From Thiocapsa sp. (GTDB lineage Bacteria; Pseudomonadota; Gammaproteobacteria; Chromatiales; Chromatiaceae), in assembly GCF_011390875.1 (NCBI RefSeq), contig NZ_JAABRP010000012.1:1-48535 (forward strand): 48,535 bases of DNA, in the 5' to 3' direction. Positions 1 through 8,803 of the stretch are shown piece after piece; the first letter of the stretch is position 1, and every line of letters begins with the position of its first letter. The notes under the pieces are model-generated. The model saw only the letters and a program-made list of their open reading frames with translations, ran no database searches and had not been told where the DNA came from. Made by a program: the position numbers and the translations under genes.

Positions 1-2
1 AA

Positions 3-488
3 GGGCACCTGCTGCCGATGCTCGCAGTGCTCGGCGGGGCGATCAGCTACGCCGTCTCCTCGATCCTGGCGCGGCTTCGCCCGGCGAGCGACGCGCTTTT
101 CAGCGCGGCGTCCACCATCTCGCTGGCATCGCTGATGATGGTGCCGATCCTTTTCATGACCGGGGATGTCGCCGGGCGTGGCGGATTACAGATCGTCCCG
201 GACACACCGCACCTGATCGCCGTCGCGCTCCTCGGCATCTTTGCGACCGCAATCGCGACCATCGTCTATTTCAGACTGGTGAAGTCCGCCGGACCGTCGT
301 TCGTCTCTCAGCTGAACTACCTGATCCCGTTGTGGGCGGTCGGCGTCGGGATGCTCTTCCTCGGCGAGGAGCCCGAGCCGAACCACCTCTACGCGCTCGG
401 TCTCATCCTCTGCGGCATCCTGGTCACCCAGCTGGAGCGCCGCGGTACCCCGCACGCTCGAATCACGGCCCCGCGTAGGTCGCGGTAG
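3..488 (+). CDS. EamA/DMT-family transporter, C-terminal part (cut by window edge)
   Basis: The reading frame is open from the first bases of the window, so the first ATG at 18 is probably internal and the gene begins upstream. The visible 161 residues are mostly hydrophobic helices and fit the second half of a ten-helix drug/metabolite transporter: a helix rich in Gly, Ala and Ser, a central helix, the segment with SFVSQLNYLIPLWAVG, then GMLFLGEEPEP, a last helix and a short basic tail. The G(E)xP motif before the last helix is typical of EamA repeats. The substrate cannot be inferred. It is followed by a small palindrome and no partner gene on the same strand. Confidence 0.85.
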   Translation, partial: GHLLPMLAVLGGAISYAVSSILARLRPASDALFSAASTISLASLMMVPILFMTGDVAGRGGLQIVPDTPHLIAVALLGIFATAIATIVYFRLVKSAGPSFVSQLNYLIPLWAVGVGMLFLGEEPEPNHLYALGLILCGILVTQLERRGTPHARITAPRRSR

Positions 489-490
489 TT

Positions 491-511
491 CGGGTTAGCG
501 CCCGTAACCCG
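491..511. repeat. REP-like hairpin CGGGTTA-N7-TAACCCG
   Basis: A perfect 7-bp inverted repeat with a 7-base loop lies just behind the EamA stop codon. A related GGGTTACGGCGC stretch follows at about 543-554. Hairpins of the type CGGGTTA...TAACCCGACAT are common dispersed repeats in gammaproteobacteria. It could also act as a weak 3' hairpin for the EamA gene. Confidence 0.5.
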
Positions 512-567
512 ACATTCGACCTCGCGCCGAACCGCCGAGGTGGGTTACGGCGCGAAAGACCTTTGAA

Positions 568-597
568 TCTAAAGGGAGTCTTAAAGGGGGTCTAAAG
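568..597. repeat. Three spaced TCT(T)AAAG direct repeats
   Basis: TCTAAAG (568-574), TCTTAAAG (579-586) and TCTAAAG (591-597) recur at 11-12 base steps, about one helical turn, separated by G-rich spacers. They lie between the EamA gene and the 3' end of the minus-strand gene ending at 638. No gene starts nearby, so an operator role is unlikely; recorded as a local pattern only. Confidence 0.4.
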
Positions 598-637
598 TCC
601 GGGTCTTGCCGCGCGCCTCTTCCGACCTACGCCAGGC

Positions 638-1192
638 TCACTCGAACAGGTCGCGGAATGCCTTGGAGAAGCGCTTGTAAGCATCCCATCCGTCCTTGTC
701 CATGACCTGATCGATCACCCAGCGGTTCTCCTCGCTCGGGCCCATCAGGGATTGGATCTCGAAGCCGAGATGGCGCAGGAACGCGTAGCTCGGACCCTCG
801 CCGTCGAATTGGTAGTCGGCATACTCGCCCGAGCGCGCGTTGAGCCGGGCGATGAAGGGTCCGCCGTAGTCGCCCGGTCCGAGCAGATCCTGCGTATTGT
901 CCTGCACATGCTCGAAGACCTTCTTCGCGAAGGCGGTGATCAGCGTGCGGCGTTCCTCGTCCTTCAAGACGCCGTGCGACATGCGATCCGCGATCTGGAT
1001 CAGAAAGACCAGGTACTCCTCGATCACATCCAGGCGCTGACGATCGCTCTCGTAGACAAAGCGCTCACAGTGCAGATTGATCGCCTTGTCCAGGGCGATG
1101 CGCCAGGCGATGAAGGCCAGCGCGCTCGCGATCTCCGGGAGCGAGCGCTCCTGATCGTCGTTCCACCAATGACTTTTGATACGTAATGCCAC
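638..1192 (-). CDS. Conserved hypothetical protein, soluble, helical
   Basis: The gene encodes 184 residues and starts with GTG at 1192, chosen because AGGAG lies 6 bases upstream. No signal peptide or membrane helix is visible. The N-terminal half reads as amphipathic helices rich in Ala, Ile and Glu (SLPEIASALAFIAWRIALDK, then a Glu/Arg-rich stretch). The C-terminal half has aromatic-rich segments (GEYADYQFDGEG) and ends RFSKAFRDLFE. I do not recognise the family. Codon use matches the neighbours. It is transcribed divergently from the gene at 1322 across a 129-bp gap, so the two may share a control region. Confidence 0.75.
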   Translation of the reverse strand: MALRIKSHWWNDDQERSLPEIASALAFIAWRIALDKAINLHCERFVYESDRQRLDVIEEYLVFLIQIADRMSHGVLKDEERRTLITAFAKKVFEHVQDNTQDLLGPGDYGGPFIARLNARSGEYADYQFDGEGPSYAFLRHLGFEIQSLMGPSEENRWVIDQVMDKDGWDAYKRFSKAFRDLFE

Positions 1193-1321
1193 GTTCGACT
1201 CCTGTTTCGCGACTTGTTTGGACCGACACCGCCCCGAGATTGGCAGGGCGGAGCGAAGCTGTTAGCTTGATGTCCTATTATTCTACTCAGAAAAAAGACC
1301 CTTCCGGCTCGAGGTGTACAG

Positions 1322-2440
1322 ATGCCGAATCCTGCAATCAGCGTGCTGGCCAAGGCCGTGCAGTACAACTGTCACGTCTCGGATGCACGCCACGGCGCCG
1401 ATGACTCGCTCTGCATCTACCTAATGAAGATGCGGGAATACTTTCGCTGGGAAAAGCACCTCCCTTATGGTGCGTCCTTGGAGCGCGAGCAAGTCGGCGA
1501 ATGGCTCCAAGCGCGCGAGCAGCTCTGGGAGGAGCTCGAAGAGGCGCAGTTGCGGCCCATCGAGATCGACGGCCAGCGCTACGACCCCTTCGACGCGGAG
1601 GCGATCAACAGCCGACTCGCCCCGCTCGGTCTGGTCTACAGCGGCGGGCTCGGCAACCGGGCCAAGCCGCACTTCGTCCTCGGTGCACTCGAGCAACGCC
1701 GCTCGAGCGAAGGCTATTCGGTCTTCGTGGTCGCCGACGAGTATGCCCGTGATCTGACCGCGCCGCCGGCGATGATCCTGGGTCGAACCATCTTCGTACG
1801 GCGCGAGTCTCTGCGACGCTACCTCTGGGAAAAGCTCGAAGGCTGGCGCTGGCATCGCCCGGACAACGCGCTCGGACGCGCCTTCGCCTGCTACGACTTC
1901 GAGGGTGCACTCGAACCGTCACTCGACGCCATGACCGAGCGCGAGATCAAGGTGCTGCTGCTGCACGAGCAAGGCGAGTACGAGGCCGGAGAACGGCTTG
2001 GAGAGGATTGGAACGCAATGTTGTCGTCGCTCGCCAATACGCCGGCCGAGCTGATGGCCCGTGCGGTGCGCGATCACCTCGCCGATTGTCTCGTGACCCT
2101 TCCGGCGCTGGCCGAGGCGGGCGAGCCGGCCTCGCTCCACTTCTACATCGGCACCTTGACCGGCATGCGTCTGCATCTCTTCCCGGCGCTGAACGGAGCC
2201 TATGCGACGTGGTTGGAGACCGACGCGACAGACGCATTCGCGCGAATTGCGGTTCAAGGCCGCGCCCATTGGGAGCGAGTCGCCGAGGCGATGCTCACGC
2301 TCTACCGACGACACGGCGCCGAGACCGCTCACGAGATCCGCGATGCGAGCCCTGGTGCAAGCCCTGGTGGGAGCCGGGCCGAGAGACCCGATGGTGTCCC
2401 GGATGCGATCAGGCATCTGGTCGAAGCCAATCGACTCTAA
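1322..2440 (+). CDS. Conserved hypothetical protein (possibly Sfum_1244-like)
   Basis: The protein has 372 residues with no signal peptide or membrane segment. The ATG at 1322 follows GAGG at 7-base spacing. The N-terminus (MPNPAISVLAKAVQYNCHVSDARHGADDSLCIYLMKMREYFRW) has a Cys/His-containing start and a conserved-looking MREYFRW stretch. The middle holds acidic helices and segments such as HFVLGALEQRR, and the C-terminus is low-complexity Gly/Ser/Pro/Arg. It resembles proteins I remember under the label Sfum_1244 family, of unknown function; that link is from memory and weak. It ends 18 bases before the phosphatase gene at 2459, so the two are probably co-transcribed. Confidence 0.75.
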   Translation: MPNPAISVLAKAVQYNCHVSDARHGADDSLCIYLMKMREYFRWEKHLPYGASLEREQVGEWLQAREQLWEELEEAQLRPIEIDGQRYDPFDAEAINSRLAPLGLVYSGGLGNRAKPHFVLGALEQRRSSEGYSVFVVADEYARDLTAPPAMILGRTIFVRRESLRRYLWEKLEGWRWHRPDNALGRAFACYDFEGALEPSLDAMTEREIKVLLLHEQGEYEAGERLGEDWNAMLSSLANTPAELMARAVRDHLADCLVTLPALAEAGEPASLHFYIGTLTGMRLHLFPALNGAYATWLETDATDAFARIAVQGRAHWERVAEAMLTLYRRHGAETAHEIRDASPGASPGGSRAERPDGVPDAIRHLVEANRL

Positions 2441-2458
2441 CACCCGCGCAAGGAACCC

Positions 2459-3286
2459 ATGGGACAGGAACCCGCAGTGATCGATGTCCATTGCCACATC
2501 CTCCCCGGCCTCGACGACGGGGCCCACACCTTCGAGACCGCGATCGACATGGCCAGGGCAGCCGTCGTCGGTGGAGCCAGCGGCATCGTTTGCACCCCTC
2601 ATCACCTGAACGGGGTCTACAAGAATCCCGGCAGCCTTGTCCTGCACGCCTTGGCTGACCTGAGGCAACGCCTGGCCGACGCGGACATCCCGCTTGGTCT
2701 TTTTCCGGGCGCGGAGATACATCTCGTCCCGGAGTTGCCGAGTCGCGTGCTCGACGGCAGTGCCCTGACCTACAACGATCGTGGCAAGGCCGCACTCGTC
2801 GAACTTCCGAAGAACACTGTTCCGCGGGGTTCCGAAGTCATCCTCGGGCAACTCCTGAGGCACGGCATCACACCTGTCATCGCCCACCCCGAGCGTAATC
2901 TCGTGCTCGCGCGACACCCGAATCGTCTGGCTGAATGGATTGATTGGGGCTGCAAGATCCAGCTCACCGCGCAAAGCTGCAGCGGTGATTTCGGCGAGCG
3001 CCTGCAACGTCTCAGTCGGCGCTGGCTGGAGCTGGGATGGGTGCATCTGGTTGCCTCGGACGCCCATCGCCCGACGGGGCGCAGTCCGGATACGCTATCC
3101 GTGGCCCGTGCCTGCGTCGCAGAGTGGCTGGGAGAGGACGCGGCGACCCTATTGACACTGGACAATCCGCGACGCCTGCTCGAAGGCACGGATCTGCTGG
3201 CGCTGCCGCCGTGCATGCGCGCCGACACGACGCCGCTCGGAGGCGACTGGCTGCGCTTTTTGCCCTGGCAGCGTCGAGCGCGGTGA
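2459..3286 (+). CDS. CpsB/YwqE-like PHP-domain tyrosine phosphatase
   Basis: The 275-residue protein carries the metal-binding pattern of the PHP phosphoesterase fold: DVHCHILPGLDDG near residue 10, CTPHH near 47, PGAEIHL near 84, IAHPERN near 140 and SDAHRP near 200. Members related to CpsB, CapC or YwqE are manganese-dependent protein tyrosine phosphatases that regulate capsule or exopolysaccharide synthesis kinases. No tyrosine kinase or capsule gene is adjacent here, so its partner is unknown. The start at 2459 follows AAGGA at close spacing. The C-terminal 30 residues are a basic tail beyond the usual family length of about 250. Confidence 0.85.
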   Translation: MGQEPAVIDVHCHILPGLDDGAHTFETAIDMARAAVVGGASGIVCTPHHLNGVYKNPGSLVLHALADLRQRLADADIPLGLFPGAEIHLVPELPSRVLDGSALTYNDRGKAALVELPKNTVPRGSEVILGQLLRHGITPVIAHPERNLVLARHPNRLAEWIDWGCKIQLTAQSCSGDFGERLQRLSRRWLELGWVHLVASDAHRPTGRSPDTLSVARACVAEWLGEDAATLLTLDNPRRLLEGTDLLALPPCMRADTTPLGGDWLRFLPWQRRAR

Positions 3287-3522
3287 GCTTGCGCTGCGCA
3301 ACGGTCGTCCACGCAAGCGCAGCCGACGCACCGACTCGCCCGGCCGCAGGGGTCTTCCGGGACACCGGGACTGCGCCCGGGCGGTTGTGGAATTCCGACC
3401 TAGCGTATATGGTTGCTCGCCGGCCTCGGCCTGCGACCGATAACGAGCGGATTTCGACAAGATCCGCGAAGCGATCGCGCGACCTGCGCGTTCGGATTCT
3501 TCCAGGGAACCCCTTCGTTTCT

Positions 3523-4140
3523 ATGTTAGAGGTGACACAGCTCGAATGCCGGCGGGGCGACCGCATGCTGTTCTCCGGCTTGGACTTCGCCGTTGCGGGG
3601 GGGACACTTCTGCACGTGCGAGGCGCGAACGGCAGCGGCAAAACGACGCTCCTGCGCTCCCTGTGTGGGCTGTTCACGCCGGACTCCGGCGAGATCCGCT
3701 GGAACGGCGAGTCGACACGTCGGCTCGGCGAGGATTATCGGCGCGATCTGCTCTACTTCGGCCATTTGAACGGCATCAAGGCCGACCTGACGGGTATCGA
3801 GAATCTCCGTGTGGCCGCAACCTTGGACGGTGATCGCGTGGACGAGTCCGCGATCTGGGCTGCGCTGGCACGGATCGGTCTTGTCGGTTTCGAGGATCTA
3901 CCCACGCGCATGCTCTCGCAGGGGCAGAAGAAGCGCGTGGCCTTGGCGCGGCTGATCCTCAGCAACGCGCCGCTCTGGGTCCTCGACGAACCCTTCACCG
4001 CATTGGACGTCGGCGCCGTGGATCTGCTGGAGACCCTGATCGCCGAGCATGTGGCGCATGGGGGCATCGTCGTCCTGACGACTCACCAGGAGGTCGGCCT
4101 GACCTCCGGTCAGGTCGAACGCCTTCACCTCGGGAGCTGA
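3523..4140 (+). CDS. ccmA: Cytochrome c maturation ABC ATPase CcmA
   Basis: CcmA is the ATPase of the CcmABCD complex, which releases holo-CcmE from CcmC in System I cytochrome c biogenesis. The 205-residue protein has Walker A GANGSGKTT near residue 35, the ABC signature LSQGQKKRVALARL near 131, Walker B LWVLDEPF near 152 and the H-loop TTH near 187. The frame stays open far upstream, but the ATG at 3523 gives the family's normal start (LEVTQLEC...). The 236 bases between the phosphatase and this start hold no recognisable gene and presumably contain the operon promoter. First gene of ccmABCDEFGHI. Confidence 0.95.
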   Translation: MLEVTQLECRRGDRMLFSGLDFAVAGGTLLHVRGANGSGKTTLLRSLCGLFTPDSGEIRWNGESTRRLGEDYRRDLLYFGHLNGIKADLTGIENLRVAATLDGDRVDESAIWAALARIGLVGFEDLPTRMLSQGQKKRVALARLILSNAPLWVLDEPFTALDVGAVDLLETLIAEHVAHGGIVVLTTHQEVGLTSGQVERLHLGS

Positions 4141-4146
4141 CCGGCC

Positions 4147-4818
4147 GTGCTGCGTGTCTTCTGGTGCGTTCTGCTGCGTGATCTCACGCTGGCCCTGCGG
4201 CGACGCACGGACGTCTTGACCACCCTCTTCTTCTTCATCATCGTGGTGAGCCTATTTCCCTTGGGTGTGGGCACCGAGCGCCAGATCCTGCAGATCCTCG
4301 GCCCCGGGGTGGTTTGGGTGGCGGCCCTGCTGGCCTCGATGTTGGCGTTGGAGCGCCTGTTCGCGGCAGACTACGAGGACGGCACGCTTGAGCAGATGGT
4401 CTTGACCGCGCAGCCCTTGTCGTTGCTGGTGTTGGCCAAGATCACGGCACATTGGTTGCTGACCGGGTTGCCGCTGGTCCTCATCGCCCCGCTGGTCGGC
4501 ATGCAGTACCATCTCTCGGATGACGCGATCCTGATCATGATGGTCGCCCTCTTGCTCGGCACACCCGTGCTGAGTCTGATCGGGGCAATCGGTGCGGCTC
4601 TGACCCTGGGCCTGCGCGGCGGCGGGATTCTCTTATCCTTGTTGATCCTGCCGCTCTATATCCCGGTGTTGGTCTACGGGGCCGGGGCGGTGACCGCAAG
4701 CGGCATCGATATGGCGGACACGCGGCCCTATCTCGCCCTGCTCGGGGCGTTTTTAGTCGCCGCACTGACGTTCGCGCCGCTGGCATCGTCGGCAGCGCTT
4801 AAGATTTCAATCGAATAA
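4147..4818 (+). CDS. ccmB: Haem exporter subunit CcmB
   Basis: The 223-residue integral membrane protein starts with GTG, 6 bases after ccmA. It has about six hydrophobic helices and the CcmB-typical beginning (a short cytoplasmic arm LLRDLTLALRRR followed by a helix) and a central AADYEDGTLEQM stretch. It forms the permease of the CcmABCD ABC complex in the inner membrane. Spacing and overlaps show it is translated with ccmA and ccmC. Confidence 0.95.
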   Translation: MLRVFWCVLLRDLTLALRRRTDVLTTLFFFIIVVSLFPLGVGTERQILQILGPGVVWVAALLASMLALERLFAADYEDGTLEQMVLTAQPLSLLVLAKITAHWLLTGLPLVLIAPLVGMQYHLSDDAILIMMVALLLGTPVLSLIGAIGAALTLGLRGGGILLSLLILPLYIPVLVYGAGAVTASGIDMADTRPYLALLGAFLVAALTFAPLASSAALKISIE

Positions 4819-4841
4819 TCCGAGGGAAGACCCCTTCACCA

Positions 4842-5600
4842 ATGGCTTCGAACTGGTTTAGATTTGCCGCTCCGGCCTCCTTCTATCCGCTTGCGGGACG
4901 ACTGATTCCGGTATTTTGGATCCTGACCGGGGTCTGTTTGTTGGTCGGCCTCTACTGGGGGTTTTTCCAGACGCCCGACCAGCTCGGCGGAAGTAATGCG
5001 CAGAAGGAGTACTACCGCATCATCTTTATCCACGTCCCGGCCGCCTGGATGTCGATGTGGCTCTATGTCGTGATGGTGTGCTGGGCGGCGATCGGGTTGG
5101 TGTTCAACACGCGCCTGTCGTTCATGATGGCCAACGCCGTCGCACCGACGGGGGCCATCTTCACCTTCCTGGCGCTCTGGACCGGGGCCTTTTGGGGGCG
5201 TCCCAGCTGGGGCACCTACTGGGACTGGGATCCTCGCCTCACGACGGAGCTGATTCTCTTTTTTATGTATATCGGCTATATCGCGCTGCACTCGGCGATC
5301 GACGACACGCGCCGTGCCGACCGGGCTGCAGCCCTCCTGGCGATCGTCGGACTGGTGATGGTCCCGCTCATCTTCTGGTCCGTGAACTGTCCGGATCCGA
5401 ACCAATGTGCCGCGCTCCATCAGAGATCCAACCTCACGCAGATCGAGGGCAACATCCTCTTTTCGATGCTGGCCGTAACCTTCGGGTTCTGGATGTACTC
5501 CTTCGCGACTACACTGATGCGCCTGCGCAGCATCATCCTGACCCGCGAGGCCGACAACACCTGGGTCCAGGAGCTTCTTGTCAAGGGCGGACGAGCATGA
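4842..5600 (+). CDS. ccmC: Haem-handling membrane protein CcmC
   Basis: CcmC loads haem onto CcmE. The 252-residue protein has six predicted helices and the diagnostic tryptophan-rich WWD-type motif WGTYWDWDPRLT in a periplasmic loop, with conserved histidines in flanking loops (FIHVPAAWM before it and IALHSAID after it). It starts 23 bases after ccmB. Its stop overlaps the ccmD start (ATGA at 5597-5600), so the two are translationally coupled. Confidence 0.96.
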   Translation: MASNWFRFAAPASFYPLAGRLIPVFWILTGVCLLVGLYWGFFQTPDQLGGSNAQKEYYRIIFIHVPAAWMSMWLYVVMVCWAAIGLVFNTRLSFMMANAVAPTGAIFTFLALWTGAFWGRPSWGTYWDWDPRLTTELILFFMYIGYIALHSAIDDTRRADRAAALLAIVGLVMVPLIFWSVNCPDPNQCAALHQRSNLTQIEGNILFSMLAVTFGFWMYSFATTLMRLRSIILTREADNTWVQELLVKGGRA

Positions 5601-5767
5601 GCGAGTTCTTCTCTCAAGGCGGTTACGCCTTTTTCGTGTGGGGCGCCTACGGCATGGTGCTGGTGCTGCTCGTGGCGGAAATTCTTCAATTGCGCGCTCA
5701 ACGGCGAACCATTTTGGCCCGTCTTGGTCGATTGATCCGGATGCGCGACTCTGGAGTGAATCAATGA
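5597..5767 (+). CDS. ccmD: Small haem exporter protein CcmD
   Basis: This 56-residue gene overlaps ccmC by ATGA and ccmE by ATGA (5764-5767). The product has one membrane helix (residues about 12-32, FFVWGAYGMVLVLLVAEI) with a charged basic C-terminal arm. That is the classic CcmD layout: a small subunit that helps release haem-loaded CcmE from CcmABC. Identification rests on position, size and the single helix followed by arginines. Confidence 0.92.
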   Translation: MSEFFSQGGYAFFVWGAYGMVLVLLVAEILQLRAQRRTILARLGRLIRMRDSGVNQ

Positions 5768-6231
5768 AAGCAAGACAGAAACGTTTGGTGTTCGTCGGCC
5801 TCGCCATCGTCGGTGTCGGCGCGGCCTCCGCCTTGGCCTTGAGTGCACTCAACAGCAACATCTCGTACTTTTTCAGTCCGTCTCAGGTGATGGCCAGCGA
5901 GGCCCCGGCCGAACACGTCTTCCGGCTCGGGGGCTTGGTGACACCTGGAACCGTGGCACGCCAGGAAGACGGCTTGACGGTCAAATTCGACGTGACCGAC
6001 AACGCCGAGACGGTGACGGTCGCCTACACCGGGATCCTTCCCGACCTCTTCAGCGAGGGCCAAGGGGTGGTGACCAAGGGTCGACTCGGTGCGGACGGCG
6101 TCTTTTACGCCGAAGAAGTCCTCGCCAAGCATGATGAGGAATACATGCCGCCCGAGGTCGCCGACACACTCCAAACCGCCCATGTAGAAGGCATCGTAGA
6201 GTCGATGGGCGCCCGCGGAGCCTCCAACTGA
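5764..6231 (+). CDS. ccmE: Periplasmic haem chaperone CcmE
   Basis: The 155-residue protein has an N-terminal membrane anchor (residues about 8-28) followed by a beta-barrel OB-fold domain. The covalent haem ligand is the His of the H-x3-Y motif, H123 with Y127 in KHDEEYMPPE, as in the family. CcmE receives haem from CcmC and passes it to CcmF. The ATG at 5764 gives the standard start KARQKRLVF. The frame is open further upstream but overlaps ccmD there. The stop shares a base with the ccmF start (TGATG). Confidence 0.96.
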   Translation: MKARQKRLVFVGLAIVGVGAASALALSALNSNISYFFSPSQVMASEAPAEHVFRLGGLVTPGTVARQEDGLTVKFDVTDNAETVTVAYTGILPDLFSEGQGVVTKGRLGADGVFYAEEVLAKHDEEYMPPEVADTLQTAHVEGIVESMGARGASN

Positions 6232-8216
6232 TGGTCCCCGAGATCGGTCACTTCGCGCTTGTTCTCGCCCTCGTCATCACGATTGCGCAGGCATCCGTCC
6301 CGCTGCTCGGCAGCTTCGTCGGAAACCGCCGTTGGATGGAGATGGCTCGACCGCTCGCCCGCGGCCAGCTGACCTTCATCGCGATCGCCTTCGTCGCACT
6401 CCTGCATGCCTTTGTAACCGACGATTTCTCGGTCGAATATGTCGCGGGTCACTCCAACACCCTGATGCCGATCATCTACAAGGTCTCGGCGATCTGGGGC
6501 GGTCATGAAGGGTCCTTGCTGCTGTGGGCCCTGATGTTGGCCGGATGGGGCGCAGCGGTCGCGGCCTTCAGCAAGAATTTGCCTTTGCCGATGGTGGCTC
6601 GCGTCGTCTCGGTGCTCGGCATGGTGGCAATCGGCTTCCTGCTGTTCATGCTGCTGACATCAAATCCCTTCGACAGGCTCTTCCCGGCACCGCTCGAGGG
6701 CCGCGACCTGAATCCGCTGCTGCAGGACTTCGGTTTGGCGATCCATCCGCCGATGCTCTACATGGGCTATGTCGGCTTCTCGGTCGCCTTCGCCTTCGCA
6801 ATCGCGGCACTGATCGGCGGCAAGCTGGACTCGGCCTGGGCGCGCTGGTCGCGGCCCTGGACTACTGCGGCATGGGGCTTTCTAACCATCGGTATCGCCT
6901 TGGGCTCCTGGTGGGCCTACTACGAGCTTGGCTGGGGCGGCTGGTGGTTCTGGGATCCGGTCGAGAACGCCTCTTTCATGCCCTGGCTGGTGGGTACGGC
7001 GCTGATCCATTCGCTTGCCGTGACCGAGAAACGCGCGGCCTTTAAGAGCTGGACCGTGCTGCTTGCCATCTCGGCCTTCTCCCTGTCTCTGCTCGGAACC
7101 TTCCTGGTGCGCTCGGGTGTCTTAACCTCGGTGCATGCCTTCGCGACCGACCCGGCCCGCGGCACTTTCATTCTGATCTTCCTCTGTGTCGTGATCGGCG
7201 GCTCGCTGGCGCTCTATGCCTGGCGTGCGCCGACCATCGCCGGCGGCGGTCGCTTTGACGTCCTCTCGCGCGAGAGCTTCCTGCTGGTCAACAACCTGCT
7301 CTTCGCGACACTCACCGTCCTGGTCTTGTTCGGCACCCTCGCCCCGCTGATCTACGAGGCCGCCGGCTGGGGCAAGATCTCGGTCGGCTTCCCTTGGTTC
7401 AACAAGATGTTCGTGTCGCTCTCGCCCTTCCTCATCGTGGCGATGGGCATCGGACCCCTAACCCGCTGGAAACACGACGATCCGATGCGTCTGGTGCGCT
7501 CGCTTTGGATCGCCCTTGCGCTCGGTATCGCTGTCTTCATCGTGGCCCTGCAGCCGATCTTCGAGGACGGCGGTCTCGCGATGGCCTTCGGTCTGAGCAT
7601 GAGCGCTTGGCTGGTCGGCACGCACCTGATCTCACTCGCCGAGCGGTTGAAGAACAAAGGTGGTTTCCAGGGGTTGGCGGCCGATTTTAGCGCCCGCAAC
7701 CTCAGCTACTACGGCATGTGGACGGCGCATGTCGGGATTGCGGTATTCATCGTCGGCGTCACGATGGTGTCGATCCACGGCTCCGAGACCGACGTGCGGA
7801 TGTCGCCGGGCGACGTTCACGAGGACTCGGGCTATCGTTTCCAGTTCAACGGGGTACAGGCGGTCACCGGGCCAAACTACCTGGCGCAGCAGGGTGAATT
7901 CATCGTCTCCAAAGACGAACGACAGATCGCCGTGCTCTATCCGGAGAAGCGCTCGTACTTCTCGGGCGGCATGCCGATGACCGAAGCGGCCATCAACGCC
8001 GGCTTCCTGCGTGACCTCTACGTTTCGCTCGGCGAGCCCGTGGGAACGGACGGAGACTGGGCGCTGCGGGTCTACTACAAACCCTTCGTGCGCTGGATCT
8101 GGCTCGGCGCGATCCTGATGGCACTGGGTGGTCTCTTGGCGATGGCCGATCGGCGTTACCGCACGGTGCGGCAGACGGCGGATGTCCCGGCCGGTGCACT
8201 GGCGACACGCTCATGA
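6231..8216 (+). CDS. ccmF: Haem lyase subunit CcmF
   Basis: CcmF is the large inner-membrane haem lyase component that transfers haem from CcmE to apocytochromes. The 661-residue protein has many membrane helices and the WWD motif GWGGWWFWDPVENASFMPWL in a periplasmic loop. Other family landmarks are GHEGSLLLWALML, LQDFGLAIHPPMLYMGYVG and EKRAAFKSWTVLLA. It overlaps ccmE by one base and ccmG by four. Confidence 0.97.
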   Translation: MVPEIGHFALVLALVITIAQASVPLLGSFVGNRRWMEMARPLARGQLTFIAIAFVALLHAFVTDDFSVEYVAGHSNTLMPIIYKVSAIWGGHEGSLLLWALMLAGWGAAVAAFSKNLPLPMVARVVSVLGMVAIGFLLFMLLTSNPFDRLFPAPLEGRDLNPLLQDFGLAIHPPMLYMGYVGFSVAFAFAIAALIGGKLDSAWARWSRPWTTAAWGFLTIGIALGSWWAYYELGWGGWWFWDPVENASFMPWLVGTALIHSLAVTEKRAAFKSWTVLLAISAFSLSLLGTFLVRSGVLTSVHAFATDPARGTFILIFLCVVIGGSLALYAWRAPTIAGGGRFDVLSRESFLLVNNLLFATLTVLVLFGTLAPLIYEAAGWGKISVGFPWFNKMFVSLSPFLIVAMGIGPLTRWKHDDPMRLVRSLWIALALGIAVFIVALQPIFEDGGLAMAFGLSMSAWLVGTHLISLAERLKNKGGFQGLAADFSARNLSYYGMWTAHVGIAVFIVGVTMVSIHGSETDVRMSPGDVHEDSGYRFQFNGVQAVTGPNYLAQQGEFIVSKDERQIAVLYPEKRSYFSGGMPMTEAAINAGFLRDLYVSLGEPVGTDGDWALRVYYKPFVRWIWLGAILMALGGLLAMADRRYRTVRQTADVPAGALATRS

Positions 8217-8803
8217 CGGCGACTACCCCCCCAGCGACAACGGCGGCGACCAAGGCGGCGACAAAGGCGAAGAGGCGCGCGCTTATCCCGCTCGTCATCT
8301 TTATGGCGCTGGCCGCGCTGCTGTTCTACGGCCTGCAGCTGGATCCCCGCAAGGTCCCCTCGCCGCTCGTGAACAAGCCTGCACCCGTGTTCGAGCTCGA
8401 GTCGCTGGAGGACCCGAGCCGAACGGTCACCAACGAGATCCTCATGGGGAAGGTCTCGTTGGTGAATGTCTGGGCCTCTTGGTGCCCGTCATGCCGTCAG
8501 GAGCATGGCGAGCTGATGCATATCGCGCGCAACAACGATGTCCAGGTCGTCGGATTCAACTGGAAGGACACGAGACCCGAGGCGCTCGAGATGCTCAGGC
8601 GTTACGGTAATCCCTACGTGGTCAGCGCCTACGATCCGGACAACCGCTACGGCCTGCACTGGGGCGTCTACGGCGCTCCCGAGACCTTCGTGGTCGACGG
8701 CGAGGGCATCATCCGTTACAAGCACATCGGGCCGGTCGACCGCAACGTCTGGGAAACCACGATCCGCCCGATCGTCGAGCAGTACAGACCTCAGTCATCA
8801 TGA
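8213..8803 (+). CDS. ccmG: Thiol:disulfide interchange protein CcmG/DsbE
   Basis: This is a membrane-anchored periplasmic thioredoxin that helps reduce apocytochrome c cysteines. The 196 residues comprise a Thr/Ala/Lys-rich cytoplasmic start, one helix (about 23-40) and a thioredoxin fold with active site WCPSC (residues 90-94). The cis-Pro region is VYGAPETFVVDG. The Thr/Ala/Lys-rich first 20 residues are longer than in many homologues. It overlaps ccmF (ATGA) and ccmH (ATGA at 8800-8803). Confidence 0.95.
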   Translation: MTATTPPATTAATKAATKAKRRALIPLVIFMALAALLFYGLQLDPRKVPSPLVNKPAPVFELESLEDPSRTVTNEILMGKVSLVNVWASWCPSCRQEHGELMHIARNNDVQVVGFNWKDTRPEALEMLRRYGNPYVVSAYDPDNRYGLHWGVYGAPETFVVDGEGIIRYKHIGPVDRNVWETTIRPIVEQYRPQSS

